From Levilactobacillus wangkuiensis (GTDB lineage: Bacteria; Bacillota; Bacilli; Lactobacillales; Lactobacillaceae): DNA of 64,000 bases. This document shows positions 1-9,101 of this stretch, in pieces. The translations under genes were made by a program, and so were the position numbers. Each line of letters opens with the position of its first letter. Position 1 is the stretch's first letter. Where the stretch lies: positions 62,001-126,000 of the forward strand of contig NZ_BOLM01000005.1 in the NCBI RefSeq assembly GCF_016861605.1, read 5' to 3'. A model generated the notes under the pieces. The model saw only the letters and a program-made list of their open reading frames with translations. It had not been told where the DNA came from and did not search any database.

Positions 1-1
1 G

Positions 2-202
2 GGCTTGGCGGACATCCAAAAGGACGTGACGCCCCATACGTTGCGGCATTCCTTTGCCACGCACATTCTAGAAAATGGGGCGGATCTGCGGGTCGTTCAG
101 GAACTCCTGGGCCACGCGGATATCACTACCACTCAAATTTATACGCATATTTCAAAGAAACGCCTACTAAATGTCTATGACCAGTACCATCCGCGCGCAT
201 AG
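2..202 (+). CDS. xerD: Tyrosine recombinase XerD, C-terminal end (partial)
   Basis: This is the last 66 or so residues of a XerC/XerD-type tyrosine recombinase whose start lies before the window. Visible are the catalytic-domain motifs [10 protein letters not shown] (active-site His and Arg), [15 protein letters not shown] (second His and the nucleophilic Tyr in QIYTH). XerD acts with XerC at the dif site to resolve chromosome dimers, and a dif-like site is present at 43323-43350. Assignment to XerD rather than XerC rests on the neighbours (ribT, scpA, scpB downstream) and on a separate xerC at 29413. The protein ends 37 bp before the ribT start, so they are probably cotranscribed. Confidence 0.85.
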   Translation, partial: GLADIQKDVTPHTLRHSFATHILENGADLRVVQELLGHADITTTQIYTHISKKRLLNVYDQYHPRA

Positions 203-239
203 TGTGGTAGAGTAGGTGGACGTTGAACGGAGGGGGACC

Positions 240-635
240 ATGCTACTTAAATATCGTAGCGATTATCAAAAAATTGCGATGGGCCTGCTCAGTCTATTAC
301 CCAACTTCAAGGACTGGGACCGGCTCCAACGTGAGCTAGCCTGGTATCAGGGCGGCGACGACCGGTGCCTGTACTTGTGGAAGGACGAAAACGATGACTT
401 TGCCGGGGCATTAGGCACCGAGAGTCAGGGCGACTTTTTAGTTGTTCGGTTGATCACGCTGATGCCAGACAAGCAACTGACGCGCAACACCTGGCAAATG
501 TTAGACCAACTCGCGACGGCGGCCCCAACCAAACGCTTGATGGGGACCTTAACCACCGCCAAGATTATTGCAAAATGGGAGTATCACCATGGACAAAGCC
601 ACAACGAACGGCCAGCCACTGATTCAGGTCAGTGA
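240..635 (+). CDS. ribT: RibT-like GNAT-family protein
   Basis: This 131-residue protein resembles the small RibT proteins that sit just upstream of scpA in Bacillus and lactobacilli and that carry a GNAT acetyltransferase-like fold. Its substrate is not known, and the old name reductase is not supported by anything seen here. I chose ATG 240 because a GGAGGGGG ribosome binding site ends about 4 bases earlier; an in-frame GTG at 216 lacks one. The end overlaps scpA by 47 bp, which suggests translational coupling. There is no riboflavin biosynthesis operon next to it; only the riboflavin transporter ribU follows 2.3 kb downstream. Confidence 0.6.
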   Translation: MLLKYRSDYQKIAMGLLSLLPNFKDWDRLQRELAWYQGGDDRCLYLWKDENDDFAGALGTESQGDFLVVRLITLMPDKQLTRNTWQMLDQLATAAPTKRLMGTLTTAKIIAKWEYHHGQSHNERPATDSGQ

Positions 636-1377
636 CTTCGAGGGCCCATTAGATCTACTGTTACATCTAATTAAAACCAATGAAATGGACATTTATGATA
701 TCCGCATCAGTACCATTACCAGTCAATATTTGACCTACCTGCACCAGATGCAGACGCTACGGTTGGATATTGCGGGTGAATATTTTGTCATGGCAGCGAA
801 TCTGATGGCCATCAAGGCGAAATTGCTGTTGCCTAAGCCCCAAACGGTTGAACCCATCGATGAAGACGACGGGGGTGACCCTCGTGAAGAGTTGGTCAAC
901 CAATTGCTGGAATACCAGCGCTACAAGCAAGCGGCCCAGGAACTGAAGCAACGAGCCGTCGACCGGCAACAACACTTTACCCGGCCGGCCATGGCCGTGC
1001 CCGACTCAGTCGCCTTGACCGTGGCGCCCGGCATTCAGCCGAGTGACCTGCAAAATGCCCTGAGTCGCTTGATTCACCGGGCGATGGTTGCCAAGCCAGT
1101 GACGCAAAGCATTCACCAAGAGCACTTCACCATCAAGGCCCAGATGACCACGGTGCTGGGACGTTTGCGGCAAGCTAAGGGGCCCGTGGCCTTTGACTAC
1201 CTGCTGGCCAAGCAGCCGGTCATGGAAGAAATCGTCACCACCTTTTTGGCCGTGTTGGAACTGGCTCGCCAGCGTCAGGTCCGCCTACAACAGGCCGGCC
1301 GCCTGGCACCACTACAAGTGAACTTTTTACAAATGGAAGGAAGGTACGCCACCGATGTCACCCCTAGCTCAGATTGA
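589..1377 (+). CDS. scpA: Segregation and condensation protein A
   Basis: ScpA is the kleisin subunit of the SMC-ScpA-ScpB condensin complex that organises and segregates the chromosome. The 262-residue product has the typical N-terminal block [12 protein letters not shown] near residues 15-26, which binds the SMC neck, followed by [17 protein letters not shown]. The C-terminal part is a winged helix with conserved FDYLL. ATG 589 was chosen because the product then begins just ahead of the conserved block; the preceding TGGGAG is only a weak ribosome binding site. It overlaps ribT upstream and scpB downstream (23 bp), as in other Firmicutes. Confidence 0.95.
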   Translation: MDKATTNGQPLIQVSDFEGPLDLLLHLIKTNEMDIYDIRISTITSQYLTYLHQMQTLRLDIAGEYFVMAANLMAIKAKLLLPKPQTVEPIDEDDGGDPREELVNQLLEYQRYKQAAQELKQRAVDRQQHFTRPAMAVPDSVALTVAPGIQPSDLQNALSRLIHRAMVAKPVTQSIHQEHFTIKAQMTTVLGRLRQAKGPVAFDYLLAKQPVMEEIVTTFLAVLELARQRQVRLQQAGRLAPLQVNFLQMEGRYATDVTPSSD

Positions 1378-1954
1378 AAGCTTGCTATTCGTCAGCGGTG
1401 ACGAGGGCATTACGGTTGCGGATTTAGCGGCCGCGACGGGTCTGATGCGGCCGGCCATTCTCGCCAGTCTAGAGAAGCTGGCCCAGAAATATGCCGCCGA
1501 TGCCGATTCGGCCTTGGAACTCATGGTCAACGACACCACGTACCGGCTGGTCACCAAGGAAGCGACCGCGGACGTCATCAAACACTACTTTGAAAATCCG
1601 CTGAGCACCAGTTTGTCGCCGGCCTCCTTAGAAGTGCTGGCCATCATTGCGTATCGCCAGCCGATTACACGAATCGAAGTCGATGAGATTCGTGGGGTCC
1701 AGAGCGCCTCGACGGTTCAGAAGCTGGTCTTGCGCCGACTGATTGAAGATGCCGGCCGACTAGATGAGCCCGGTCGGCCCAAGCTGTACCGGACCAGTGC
1801 CTACTTCCTGGACTATTTTGGCTTAGAAAAGTTGGCGGATCTACCGCCGTTACCAGCCGCAGCCACGCCTAGTACCAGTGACGAAGCGGACGGCGGTGAC
1901 CTGTTCTTGCAGGCGTTTAACGAACAGCTCAACCAATCAGGAGATGAAACCTAA
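1355..1954 (+). CDS. scpB: Segregation and condensation protein B
   Basis: ScpB dimers bind the kleisin ScpA and regulate the SMC ATPase. The 199-residue product has the two winged-helix domains of the family; the signature [20 protein letters not shown] lies around residues 88-107 and the usual VDEIRGV follows. The start overlaps the scpA end by 23 bp with GGAAGG as ribosome binding site inside scpA. An acidic, low-complexity tail of about 25 residues follows the second domain. The stop codon lies 1 bp from the rluB start, so scpA, scpB and rluB are almost certainly one operon. Confidence 0.95.
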   Translation: MSPLAQIESLLFVSGDEGITVADLAAATGLMRPAILASLEKLAQKYAADADSALELMVNDTTYRLVTKEATADVIKHYFENPLSTSLSPASLEVLAIIAYRQPITRIEVDEIRGVQSASTVQKLVLRRLIEDAGRLDEPGRPKLYRTSAYFLDYFGLEKLADLPPLPAAATPSTSDEADGGDLFLQAFNEQLNQSGDET

Positions 1955-1955
1955 C

Positions 1956-2678
1956 ATGGAACGTTTACAAAAAGTTTTGGCCCACGACGGGGTTGCTTCA
2001 CGACGTCAATCAGAAAAATTAATCATGAGTGGCCGCGTCCGGGTCAACGGGACCGTGGTCACGGAACTGGGTACCAAGGTCAGCGCACACGATAAAATCG
2101 TGGTCGACGGTGTCCCCGTGACGACGGAAGCGCCCGTTTATATCCTGATGTACAAGCCGCGGAGTGTTATTTCAACGGCCAACGATGACAAGGGCCGCAA
2201 GACCGTCGTCGACCTGGTTGAAGGCATCAGCCAACGGATCTACCCGGTCGGCCGGTTGGACTACGATACGGCGGGGCTCTTACTGTTGACCAATGATGGC
2301 GAGCTGGCGAACCGCTTGACCCATCCGAAGTACGAGGTCGAAAAGACTTACATTGCCAAGGTTACGGGTATTCCCACGAACGATGAGATGAAGAGCCTGC
2401 GCCAGGGTATGACGGTCGAGGGCGAGACCTACGCGCCAGCCAAGGGCAAGATCATTAGCGTGGATGATAAAAAGAAGACGGCCATCGTCTCCTTGACGAT
2501 TCACGAAGGGAAGAACCATCAAGTCAAGAAGATGCTGGCGGCCGTGGGCTTACCCGTCGAAAAATTAAAGCGGGAACAGTACGGCTTCTTAACGTTAAAG
2601 GGGTTAAATGCTGGCGAGTCGCGGCATTTAAAGCCTGAAGAAGTTAAAGAACTCCGACGGTTAACCGGATTAATTTAA
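1956..2678 (+). CDS. rluB: 23S rRNA pseudouridine synthase RluB family
   Basis: A 240-residue pseudouridine synthase that modifies large-subunit rRNA (position 2605 for RluB). The N-terminal S4 RNA-binding domain starts MERLQKVLAHDGVASRR; the catalytic motif GRLDYDTAGLLLLTNDGELA contains the active-site Asp (in RLDYDT). The C-terminal HEGKNHQVKKM block is also typical. I chose ATG 1956 with GGAG ending about 12 bases upstream; ATG 1944 in the same frame overlaps that ribosome binding site. It closes the scpAB operon. Confidence 0.92.
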   Translation: MERLQKVLAHDGVASRRQSEKLIMSGRVRVNGTVVTELGTKVSAHDKIVVDGVPVTTEAPVYILMYKPRSVISTANDDKGRKTVVDLVEGISQRIYPVGRLDYDTAGLLLLTNDGELANRLTHPKYEVEKTYIAKVTGIPTNDEMKSLRQGMTVEGETYAPAKGKIISVDDKKKTAIVSLTIHEGKNHQVKKMLAAVGLPVEKLKREQYGFLTLKGLNAGESRHLKPEEVKELRRLTGLI

Positions 2679-2740
2679 AGTAAGCGGTTGACAGCTTTAG
2701 AAAATCTTAGTATATTAAGCTTGTAATTAAAATTTAGGTT

Positions 2741-2856
2741 CATCTTCAGGGCAGGGTGGAATTCCCGACCGGCGGTTAAAGTCCGCGACCCGCGCAAGCG
2801 GTGAATTCGGTGTAACTCCGAGACCGACAGTATAGTCTGGTATGCAGAAGATGAGA
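2741..2856 (+). promoter_or_regulatory. FMN riboswitch (RFN element)
   Basis: The conserved RFN sequence is clearly readable: the opening stem CATCTTC with its partner GAAGATG at 2847-2853, the block GGGCAGGGTGGAATTCCCGACC, then GGCGGT, GTCCGCGACC and a late CCGACAGTATAGTCTGG. FMN riboswitches bind flavin mononucleotide. Here it lies upstream of ribU and a terminator hairpin (2893-2924), so high FMN should stop transcription of the riboflavin transporter. Confidence 0.95.
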
Positions 2857-2892
2857 CATTGCTTTTTGCGCAAACTCATTTACGTAAAACCC

Positions 2893-2924
2893 AAGGTCTT
2901 GCCCTTCTGTGGCAGGACCTTTTT
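2893..2924 (+). terminator. Riboswitch-controlled terminator upstream of ribU
   Basis: GGTCTTGCC pairs with GGCAGGACC and is followed by TTTTT. It lies between the FMN aptamer and the ribU ribosome binding site, the expected expression platform. Confidence 0.8.
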
Positions 2925-2967
2925 CTGTGGTTTTGTCACGAGATGGCCGCAAGGAGGAACAGGTATC

Positions 2968-3561
2968 ATGGAAAATAGTCACAATGGGTTGAATGTTCGT
3001 TCGATGGTCGAGATGGCACTGTTTGCCGGTGTCGCTTACGTGTTGATGTTTGTATCGGTGCCAATCATTCCGATTGTGCCGTACATGAAGCTCGACCTAA
3101 GTGATCTGGTCGTCCTGCTGGGCATGAGTTTATTTGGCCCCGCGGGTGCGGTGATGATTGCGGCCGTGAAAGAATTACTCTACTTCGTGTCGACCGGACT
3201 GGATATCGTCAACTTCATCGGGGTGCTCACGGCGTTCATTGCGGATATCGCCTACATTTTACCAATCAGCTACGTGCTGAAGCATAAGCAGGGCGACGCG
3301 CAACCCGGGTTGAAGCGGCAAATCCTGGCCGTAATCGTCGGGACACTGACGCTGACGGTGGTCCTATCCTTAGCCAATTGGTGGGTCATTACGCCACTCT
3401 ACTTAAAGGTGTGGGGCATGTCACTGGGCCTGCCCGTGAACAAGTTGATTTTGCTGGGGGTTATTCCGTTTAATCTATTGAAGGGAATTATCCTGGGTAT
3501 TCTGTTCATTCTATTGAGTCGCCGAATGGCACCGTGGTTGGCCAAGCACACGCTCTCATAA
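2968..3561 (+). CDS. ribU: Riboflavin ECF transporter substrate-binding subunit RibU
   Basis: A 197-residue integral membrane S-component of an energy-coupling factor transporter; it captures riboflavin and docks onto the shared EcfAAT module, which is not in this window. About six hydrophobic segments are visible, and the product carries the early MALFAGVAYVLMFVSVP segment and the LDLSDLVVLLG block common in RibU. ATG 2968 follows AAGGAGG by 10 bases. The FMN riboswitch and terminator upstream support the identification and regulation. Confidence 0.93.
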   Translation: MENSHNGLNVRSMVEMALFAGVAYVLMFVSVPIIPIVPYMKLDLSDLVVLLGMSLFGPAGAVMIAAVKELLYFVSTGLDIVNFIGVLTAFIADIAYILPISYVLKHKQGDAQPGLKRQILAVIVGTLTLTVVLSLANWWVITPLYLKVWGMSLGLPVNKLILLGVIPFNLLKGIILGILFILLSRRMAPWLAKHTLS

Positions 3562-3589
3562 CCGCGTCACTAACAAATTTTTCGAAACG

Positions 3590-3617
3590 AAGGACTGGCC
3601 ACGTGCCGGTCCTTTTT
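3590..3617 (+). terminator. Terminator after ribU
   Basis: AAGGACTGGC pairs with GCCGGTCCTT, followed by a T run; 29 bp after the ribU stop. Confidence 0.8.
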
Positions 3618-3664
3618 CTATGGTAAACTGAACAAAGACTTCAAAATTGAGAGGAGGGTCTACC

Positions 3665-4705
3665 GTGGAGGCTAGTGATTTAGGCCAGTTGTTGAGTGCC
3701 AAACAGGACCGACGAATTCGCGTGATTGAAAATCTCTTACGCGGCAAGAAAACGGTGTCGACCCTCTATTGGGGCCAGCGCTATCACCTGTTGCCGCTGT
3801 TGAACCTGGCCAAACAGTTGGACCGCGGTGGCCTCGATAACGCCGTGCAGGAGCTGCAACGCCGTCACTGGTTGACGGTCGATACCGAACAAAAGACACT
3901 ACGGCTAACGGATCAGGGAGCCCAGGCATTGGCCGAGACACCGACGTATCAGCCCCAAACGGTCGACCAGTGGGTGAATTTAGACATCATGGCGGCACGC
4001 CAACGCTTGTTGTTAGCGGTCCAGGTGACCTCCCAGTACGCCCACAGCAAGGCGCGCTACTATCCGTTGGCGACCGATCAGGAGACCCGGCAACGCGTGC
4101 GGCAGTGGTTTCACGGGGCCAAGGGGCCAACACTGGCGTCGACTTTAGCCCAGGCATTGGTGGCCAGTCTCCAGCAACTGCCGGCCAGCACGGCTGACAT
4201 CATGACCGATCAGTTTACGGGCTTTGGTCAACCGGGTCTGACCCTTGACCAATTGGCACTGGCCCACCAAACGACGCTCTGGCAAGTCCGGCTGCGTCAA
4301 TTTGATGGGGTCACCCAGATTGCCCGGGACGCCCGTCACCCGGAGCATCCGCTACATGACTTGCTGGCACCGCTCTGGCGGGTTCCCGTCTCAACGAGTG
4401 CCCAGGCAACGCTGGCCGCCGTGGCCGCGGGCGGTGACCTTCAGCAAGTGGCGGATCGGCGTCAGATCAAGCTGAGCACGGTCCGCGAACATTTGTTAGA
4501 GGCCGCGATTATGCTGCCCCTAACCGACTTTCCTTACGATAGCGTGCTCCCACAGCCGGTGCGTGCGGATTTTCAGGCTGCCGTTCAGGGGAAACTAGAC
4601 GACTGGCAGTATTCGGCGTTGCCTCAGCCAATGCAGGACCAGTATGATTTCTTTTATTTTCGACTCTATGCCATTTGGCGGATCAAACAGGAGGTGACGG
4701 CATGA
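3665..4705 (+). CDS. YpbB-like helix-turn-helix protein upstream of recQ
   Basis: A 346-residue protein in the position of Bacillus ypbB, directly before recQ. The C-terminal third contains a likely helix-turn-helix (residues about 255-290, including DLQQVADRRQIKLSTVREHL), as in that family; the N-terminal part is Gln- and Leu-rich with no domain I can name. GTG 3665 follows GAGGAGGG by 7 bases and fits better than the in-frame TTG at 3647, which lies inside the ribosome binding site. The stop overlaps the recQ start by 4 bp, so the pair is translationally coupled. A role in DNA recombination is inferred from context only. Confidence 0.7.
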   Translation: MEASDLGQLLSAKQDRRIRVIENLLRGKKTVSTLYWGQRYHLLPLLNLAKQLDRGGLDNAVQELQRRHWLTVDTEQKTLRLTDQGAQALAETPTYQPQTVDQWVNLDIMAARQRLLLAVQVTSQYAHSKARYYPLATDQETRQRVRQWFHGAKGPTLASTLAQALVASLQQLPASTADIMTDQFTGFGQPGLTLDQLALAHQTTLWQVRLRQFDGVTQIARDARHPEHPLHDLLAPLWRVPVSTSAQATLAAVAAGGDLQQVADRRQIKLSTVREHLLEAAIMLPLTDFPYDSVLPQPVRADFQAAVQGKLDDWQYSALPQPMQDQYDFFYFRLYAIWRIKQEVTA

Positions 4706-6123
4706 CGGAAACTTTAACGGCCAGTTTGCAACGGGTCTTTGGCTTCGACCAGTTTCGGTCGGGTCAGGCCGCCGCACTCGAAAGTCTGGAGGACGGGCAG
4801 GATACCCTGGCAATTTTGCCGACGGGGGCCGGTAAGACCTTGATCTATCAGCTCTATGGCTACCGGCACCCAGGGTGTGTGCTGATTGTCTCGCCCTTAC
4901 TGTCGCTCATGAACGATCAGGTCGATCGGATGCGGATGAACGGCTTCAAACGGGCCGCAGCCATTAACTCCTTGACCCCATTTGGGGAACGACTACACAT
5001 TTTAAATCACTTAAGCAGCTTACAATTTTTATTCTTATCGCCAGAAATGTTGTCACAGCCCCAGATGCTCGAACGGCTACACCAGGTCAATATCAGTCTC
5101 TTGGTCATCGATGAGGCGCACTGTATCGTCCAGTGGGGACCGGACTTTCGGCCAGAGTACCTCTTGCTGGGGGCGATTCGGGAGAAACTTAACCGGCCAC
5201 TAACGTTGATGCTGACCGCCACGGCGGGCAAACAGACGCGGCAGGAAATTGCCAAACAGCTGCGGAGCACGCCTCGGGTGGTGACCGAATCGGTTAATCG
5301 GCCGAATATATTCTTGGACGTGGAGAACGTCGCCGACGAGGCAACCAAGCAGGCCCGACTGCTGGACTTAGTGAAACATTTACAGCGTCCCGGCGTCATT
5401 TACTTTTCTAGCAAACAGCAGGCCAGCGATACCGCACTCTGGCTCCAACAAACGGCGGGGGTGCGGGCTGCGGCCTACCATGCGGGCCTGGATGCCGAGG
5501 ATCGGTTCAAGATTCAACAGCAGTTCATGGCCGATCAACTGGACGTTATCTGCGCTACCAGTGCATTTGGCATGGGTATCGACAAGGATAATGTCCGCTT
5601 CGTGATTCACTATCACTTGCCGGCCGACCTGGAGAGTTATGCCCAGGAAATTGGGCGCGCCGGTCGGGACGGCCAGCCCAGCGTCGCCATTTTGCTGTAC
5701 GCCCCGGGCGACGAGCAGTTACCCTTAGCCCTGGGCCAGTCCAATCGACCGGAACCAGATACCATTCAGCGTTTCTATGCGCATCCCACCAGCTTTGCGG
5801 CCGATGACCCCCAGATCCATCTGTTGGCATTCTACCGCGACCACGGGATTAGTCAGGCCGCCGTGGAACGGTTATTTGCCGGCCGAGAGCGGGAGCGGAA
5901 CCATGCATTGTCACAGATGGTGGCGTATGCAAAGTCGACCACCTGCCTGCGAGAGAAGTGGCTGCAAGCCTTTGACGAGGAGCCACCCGCGCATGATGAC
6001 ACCTGTTGTGCCCCCGGTAACGTGCCTCTAGATTTAGCGGCGCATGGTTTGACCCGTCAGGCCGAGGCCGTCACGCCAACGGCCAGAGTGGGGTGGCAGG
6101 AGCGGTTAGTGCGATTATTTTAA
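4702..6123 (+). CDS. recQ: RecQ-family ATP-dependent DNA helicase
   Basis: A 473-residue superfamily 2 3'-5' helicase. Walker A is LPTGAGKT (residues 39-46), the Walker B/DEAH box is VIDEAHCIVQWG, and the helicase motif VI is visible in ESYAQEIGRAGRDGQPS. RecQ enzymes unwind recombination and repair intermediates. It is short: there is a reduced Cys region near the end (CLREKW then CC) rather than a full four-Cys zinc site, and no HRDC domain, like the YpbC type of RecQ. ATG 4702 follows AGGAGGTG. Confidence 0.9.
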   Translation: MTETLTASLQRVFGFDQFRSGQAAALESLEDGQDTLAILPTGAGKTLIYQLYGYRHPGCVLIVSPLLSLMNDQVDRMRMNGFKRAAAINSLTPFGERLHILNHLSSLQFLFLSPEMLSQPQMLERLHQVNISLLVIDEAHCIVQWGPDFRPEYLLLGAIREKLNRPLTLMLTATAGKQTRQEIAKQLRSTPRVVTESVNRPNIFLDVENVADEATKQARLLDLVKHLQRPGVIYFSSKQQASDTALWLQQTAGVRAAAYHAGLDAEDRFKIQQQFMADQLDVICATSAFGMGIDKDNVRFVIHYHLPADLESYAQEIGRAGRDGQPSVAILLYAPGDEQLPLALGQSNRPEPDTIQRFYAHPTSFAADDPQIHLLAFYRDHGISQAAVERLFAGRERERNHALSQMVAYAKSTTCLREKWLQAFDEEPPAHDDTCCAPGNVPLDLAAHGLTRQAEAVTPTARVGWQERLVRLF

Positions 6124-6255
6124 AATTAAAAAACTGTAAACATCGTTAAGAGAGTTCTAAAGAATGCCGCGACACCGACATTTTCGGCAATTATAGCTAT
6201 CGAAATGGTACGGTACGTGGTACAATTACGGGTGAAAGTTTTTCAGGGAGGTTAG

Positions 6256-6900
6256 ATGATGAGTCAGAAGCGTGACGATCAAACGTCGAAGGAACAAGAG
6301 TCCCACCCGTGGGATCAATCGTTTGCCGATGATCGGGACGATCAGGGGAACCTGTCACGAACGAAGATGCGGCGGCAAAACCACAGTAACACCATGGTAA
6401 CGGTCATTTTGGTGGCAATTATCGTGGTTATTGCTGCGGCCTCATTGGTTTACGGCTTGGCGCGTCAAAGCGCTGTCAATCGGCCACAAAATACGGAAAA
6501 GGTGGCGGCAAGTTCCTCCAGCTCATCCAGTAAGGCCAAGAGCTCCAGTCACAAAAAGAAAGCTTCTACTAAGGAGTCTTCTTCAGCGACCACGACGAGC
6601 TCACCTAAGAAATCAACAACTTCAACCACAACTGCTAGTTCGGCTAAGACGACTAGCAGTTCTTCGGCTACCACCAGTTCAGCCACTGAATCAAGCACGA
6701 CTACCAGCAGCAGTCATAGCAGCAGTGCCGCAACCAGTAGTAGTACGGCGGCTGGTTCTAAGTACGCCACGGTTGAATCAGGACAAGGGGTTTACCGGGT
6801 TGCAACGAACGCGGGAATCTCCGTCCAAAAATTATTGGAATTAAACGGCCTGTCTTCCGGTTCTTCCCTCTATCCGGGACAGAAGTTACGGGTTCGCTAA
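6256..6900 (+). CDS. Membrane-anchored LysM protein with Ser/Thr-rich linker
   Basis: A 214-residue cell-surface protein. It has a charged cytoplasmic N-terminus of about 45 residues, one membrane segment at about 46-69 (TMVTVILVAIIVVIAAASLV), then about 95 residues of mostly Ser, Thr, Ala and Lys, and a C-terminal LysM domain (residues about 168-214, ending LYPGQKLRVR) that should bind peptidoglycan. It matches YpbE, found next to recQ and cmk in Bacillus. ATG 6256 (or the adjacent ATG 6259) follows GGGAGG. No catalytic domain is present. Confidence 0.8.
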   Translation: MMSQKRDDQTSKEQESHPWDQSFADDRDDQGNLSRTKMRRQNHSNTMVTVILVAIIVVIAAASLVYGLARQSAVNRPQNTEKVAASSSSSSSKAKSSSHKKKASTKESSSATTTSSPKKSTTSTTTASSAKTTSSSSATTSSATESSTTTSSSHSSSAATSSSTAAGSKYATVESGQGVYRVATNAGISVQKLLELNGLSSGSSLYPGQKLRVR

Positions 6901-6933
6901 GTTTTAAAACTATTTGATAGGAGTTTGGTTGTC

Positions 6934-7611
6934 ATGGAGAAACAAGGTTTACAAGTGGCTATCGATGGGCCGGCTTCCGCAGGGAAGAGTACGGTCGCTA
7001 AGATCGTTGCCCAACGGTTCCACTACATCTACTGTGATACGGGTGCCATGTACCGGGCCATTACTTGGAAGGTGTTGCAAGCAGGCGTCGGTCTAACCGA
7101 CGAGGCTGCGGTCAAGCAGTTGTTGGATCAAATCACGATTCGGTTTGAACCGGGTACCCCCGTTCAAAAAGTTTTCGTTGACGAGACGGAAGTGACTTTG
7201 GCGATTCGTCAACCGGATGTCACCAATTCTGTGTCGGCCGTGTCCGCTTTGCCAGCTGTCCGGACCGAATTAACGGAACGGCAACGGCAAATTGCTGACG
7301 CCGGTGGCATTGTGATGGACGGTCGCGACATTGGATCGACGGTTTTGCCCAAGGCTGAGGTCAAGATCTTCTTGGTCGCCAGCGTGGACGAACGGGCCCA
7401 ACGGCGGTTGAAGGACAATGCGGCCAAGGGAATCAACACACCACTGGCAACTTTGAAGCATGAAATCGAAGAACGAGACCGAAAAGATTCCACTCGGAAG
7501 GTTTCACCATTGACCCAAGCAGCCGATGCAATCCGCTTGGATACTACGTCTATGAGCATCGAACAGGTCGCTGATAAGATCGCAGAAATCATCCAAGAAA
7601 AAGAATCCTAG
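6934..7611 (+). CDS. cmk: Cytidylate kinase
   Basis: A 225-residue CMP/dCMP kinase that makes CDP and dCDP from ATP. The P-loop is IDGPASAGKSTVAK (residues about 8-21); the CMP-binding GRDIGSTVLP and the lid-region Arg-rich segment RDRKDSTRKVSPL are present. ATG 6934 is preceded by TAGGAG with 11 bases between; an upstream TTG at 6925 is less likely. It sits directly before rpsA, a conserved Firmicutes and proteobacterial neighbourhood. Confidence 0.95.
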   Translation: MEKQGLQVAIDGPASAGKSTVAKIVAQRFHYIYCDTGAMYRAITWKVLQAGVGLTDEAAVKQLLDQITIRFEPGTPVQKVFVDETEVTLAIRQPDVTNSVSAVSALPAVRTELTERQRQIADAGGIVMDGRDIGSTVLPKAEVKIFLVASVDERAQRRLKDNAAKGINTPLATLKHEIEERDRKDSTRKVSPLTQAADAIRLDTTSMSIEQVADKIAEIIQEKES

Positions 7612-7692
7612 AGAAATAGGCATTTTACTAGCTTTTATAAGCACAATCAGCTAAAATAGTATATAGAGTTGTCGCAAGGAGGAAAATTTCGC

Positions 7693-9003
7693 ATGAGTGA
7701 AAATGGCACGAGTCAAAACAATGAAAACAATGATTTATTAGATGCTTTAAACAGCATCGACACCGTTAAGGTCGGTGACGTTGTTAAGGGTGAAGTCTTA
7801 GCAATCGATGATGACCAACAAGCAATCGTCGGGATTGCTGATACTGGCGTTGAAGGGGTCGTTCCCAAGAAGGAACTGTCTACTAAGCCAGTAGATGACA
7901 TTAAATCTGTAATTAAAGTCGGGGACGTTATGGACCTCGTCGTAATTTCTCGGATCGGTACCGACAAGGAAGGCGGCAGTTACTTACTGTCACAACGTCG
8001 TTTGGAAGCCCGTAAGGTTTGGGACGACATCCAAAAGGAATTCGAAGCTGGTCATACATTGACTGCCCCTGTTACCCAAGTGGTTAAGGGTGGGTTAGTT
8101 GTTGACGCCGGTGTGCGTGGTTTCGTACCTGCATCCATGGCTTCAGACCACTTCGTTGAAGATTTGGCACAATTCAAGGGCCAAACGCTTGAATTCAAGA
8201 TTGTTGAAATCGAACCAAGCGAAAACCGCTTGATCTTATCTCACCGCGCAATCGTTGAAAAGCAACGGGCTGCACAAAAAGAAGAAATCATGGCTAAGTT
8301 AACTGCCGGCGACGTTGTCGAAGGTAAAGTTGCTCGTCTGACGAACTTCGGTGCATTCGTTGACCTTGGTGGCGTTGATGGGTTGGTCCACGTTTCAGAA
8401 ATCGCCTTCGAACGGGTTGAAAAGCCTAGCGATGTCTTGAAGGTTGGCCAAGATGTTAAGGTTAAGGTCTTATCTGTTGATCCAGATCGTGACCGGATTT
8501 CCCTTTCCATCAAGCAAACCTTGCCAGAACCTTGGGATGGTATCGAAGAAAAGGCCCCTCAAGGCAGTGTCTTGGACGGGACTGTTAAGCGCCTGACTAG
8601 CTTTGGTGCCTTCGTTGAAGTCTTCCCAGGTGTTGAAGGTTTGGTTCACATTTCCCAAATTTCTCACCAACACATCGCAACGCCTGCTGACGTTCTGAAG
8701 GTTGGTCAAGAAATCAAGGTTAAGGTCTTAGATGTTCGTCCAGACGATCACCGTTTGGCATTATCCATCAAGGCCTTGGAAGAAAAGCCACAATCTGCTG
8801 ACGATTCTTCTGAAAACCACAGCAGCAACAACAGTAACAACAACCGGAACCGGAACAACAACGGCGGCAACCGTCGTCGTAACAACCGGAACTCTGCTGA
8901 AACTTCAACGGCTAACGCCCCAGAAGAAAGCACCGGTTTCTCTTTAGGTGACCTCATTGGGGACAGCTTGAAGAAAGATATGGAAGATAACGAAAACAAC
9001 TAA
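7693..9003 (+). CDS. rpsA: S1-domain ribosomal protein (RpsA homologue)
   Basis: A 436-residue RNA-binding protein with four S1 domains at about residues 20-95, 105-180, 195-268 and 280-355; domains three and four contain the recognisable ARLTNFGAFVDLGG and KRLTSFGAFVEVFPG. Firmicutes S1 homologues of this size associate with ribosomes and mRNA but are shorter than the six-domain proteobacterial protein. After domain four comes a low-complexity tail very rich in Asn, Arg and Ser, then an acidic end. ATG 7693 follows AAGGAGG by 9 bases. Codon use is strongly biased, which suits high expression. Confidence 0.9.
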   Translation: MSENGTSQNNENNDLLDALNSIDTVKVGDVVKGEVLAIDDDQQAIVGIADTGVEGVVPKKELSTKPVDDIKSVIKVGDVMDLVVISRIGTDKEGGSYLLSQRRLEARKVWDDIQKEFEAGHTLTAPVTQVVKGGLVVDAGVRGFVPASMASDHFVEDLAQFKGQTLEFKIVEIEPSENRLILSHRAIVEKQRAAQKEEIMAKLTAGDVVEGKVARLTNFGAFVDLGGVDGLVHVSEIAFERVEKPSDVLKVGQDVKVKVLSVDPDRDRISLSIKQTLPEPWDGIEEKAPQGSVLDGTVKRLTSFGAFVEVFPGVEGLVHISQISHQHIATPADVLKVGQEIKVKVLDVRPDDHRLALSIKALEEKPQSADDSSENHSSNNSNNNRNRNNNGGNRRRNNRNSAETSTANAPEESTGFSLGDLIGDSLKKDMEDNENN

Positions 9004-9019
9004 TACGTTTTGGTTGAAG

Positions 9020-9063
9020 AGGGTTTAGGACGGAACTTTGTTGGTTTCGTTCTGAACCCTTTT
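9020..9063 (+). terminator. Terminator after rpsA
   Basis: GGGTTTAGGACGGAAC pairs (with G-T pairs) with GTTTCGTTCTGAACCC and is followed by TTTT. Confidence 0.75.
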
Positions 9064-9101
9064 CATGTCACTTAACGTAATCATTAAAGGAGGGATTTAT
9101 C

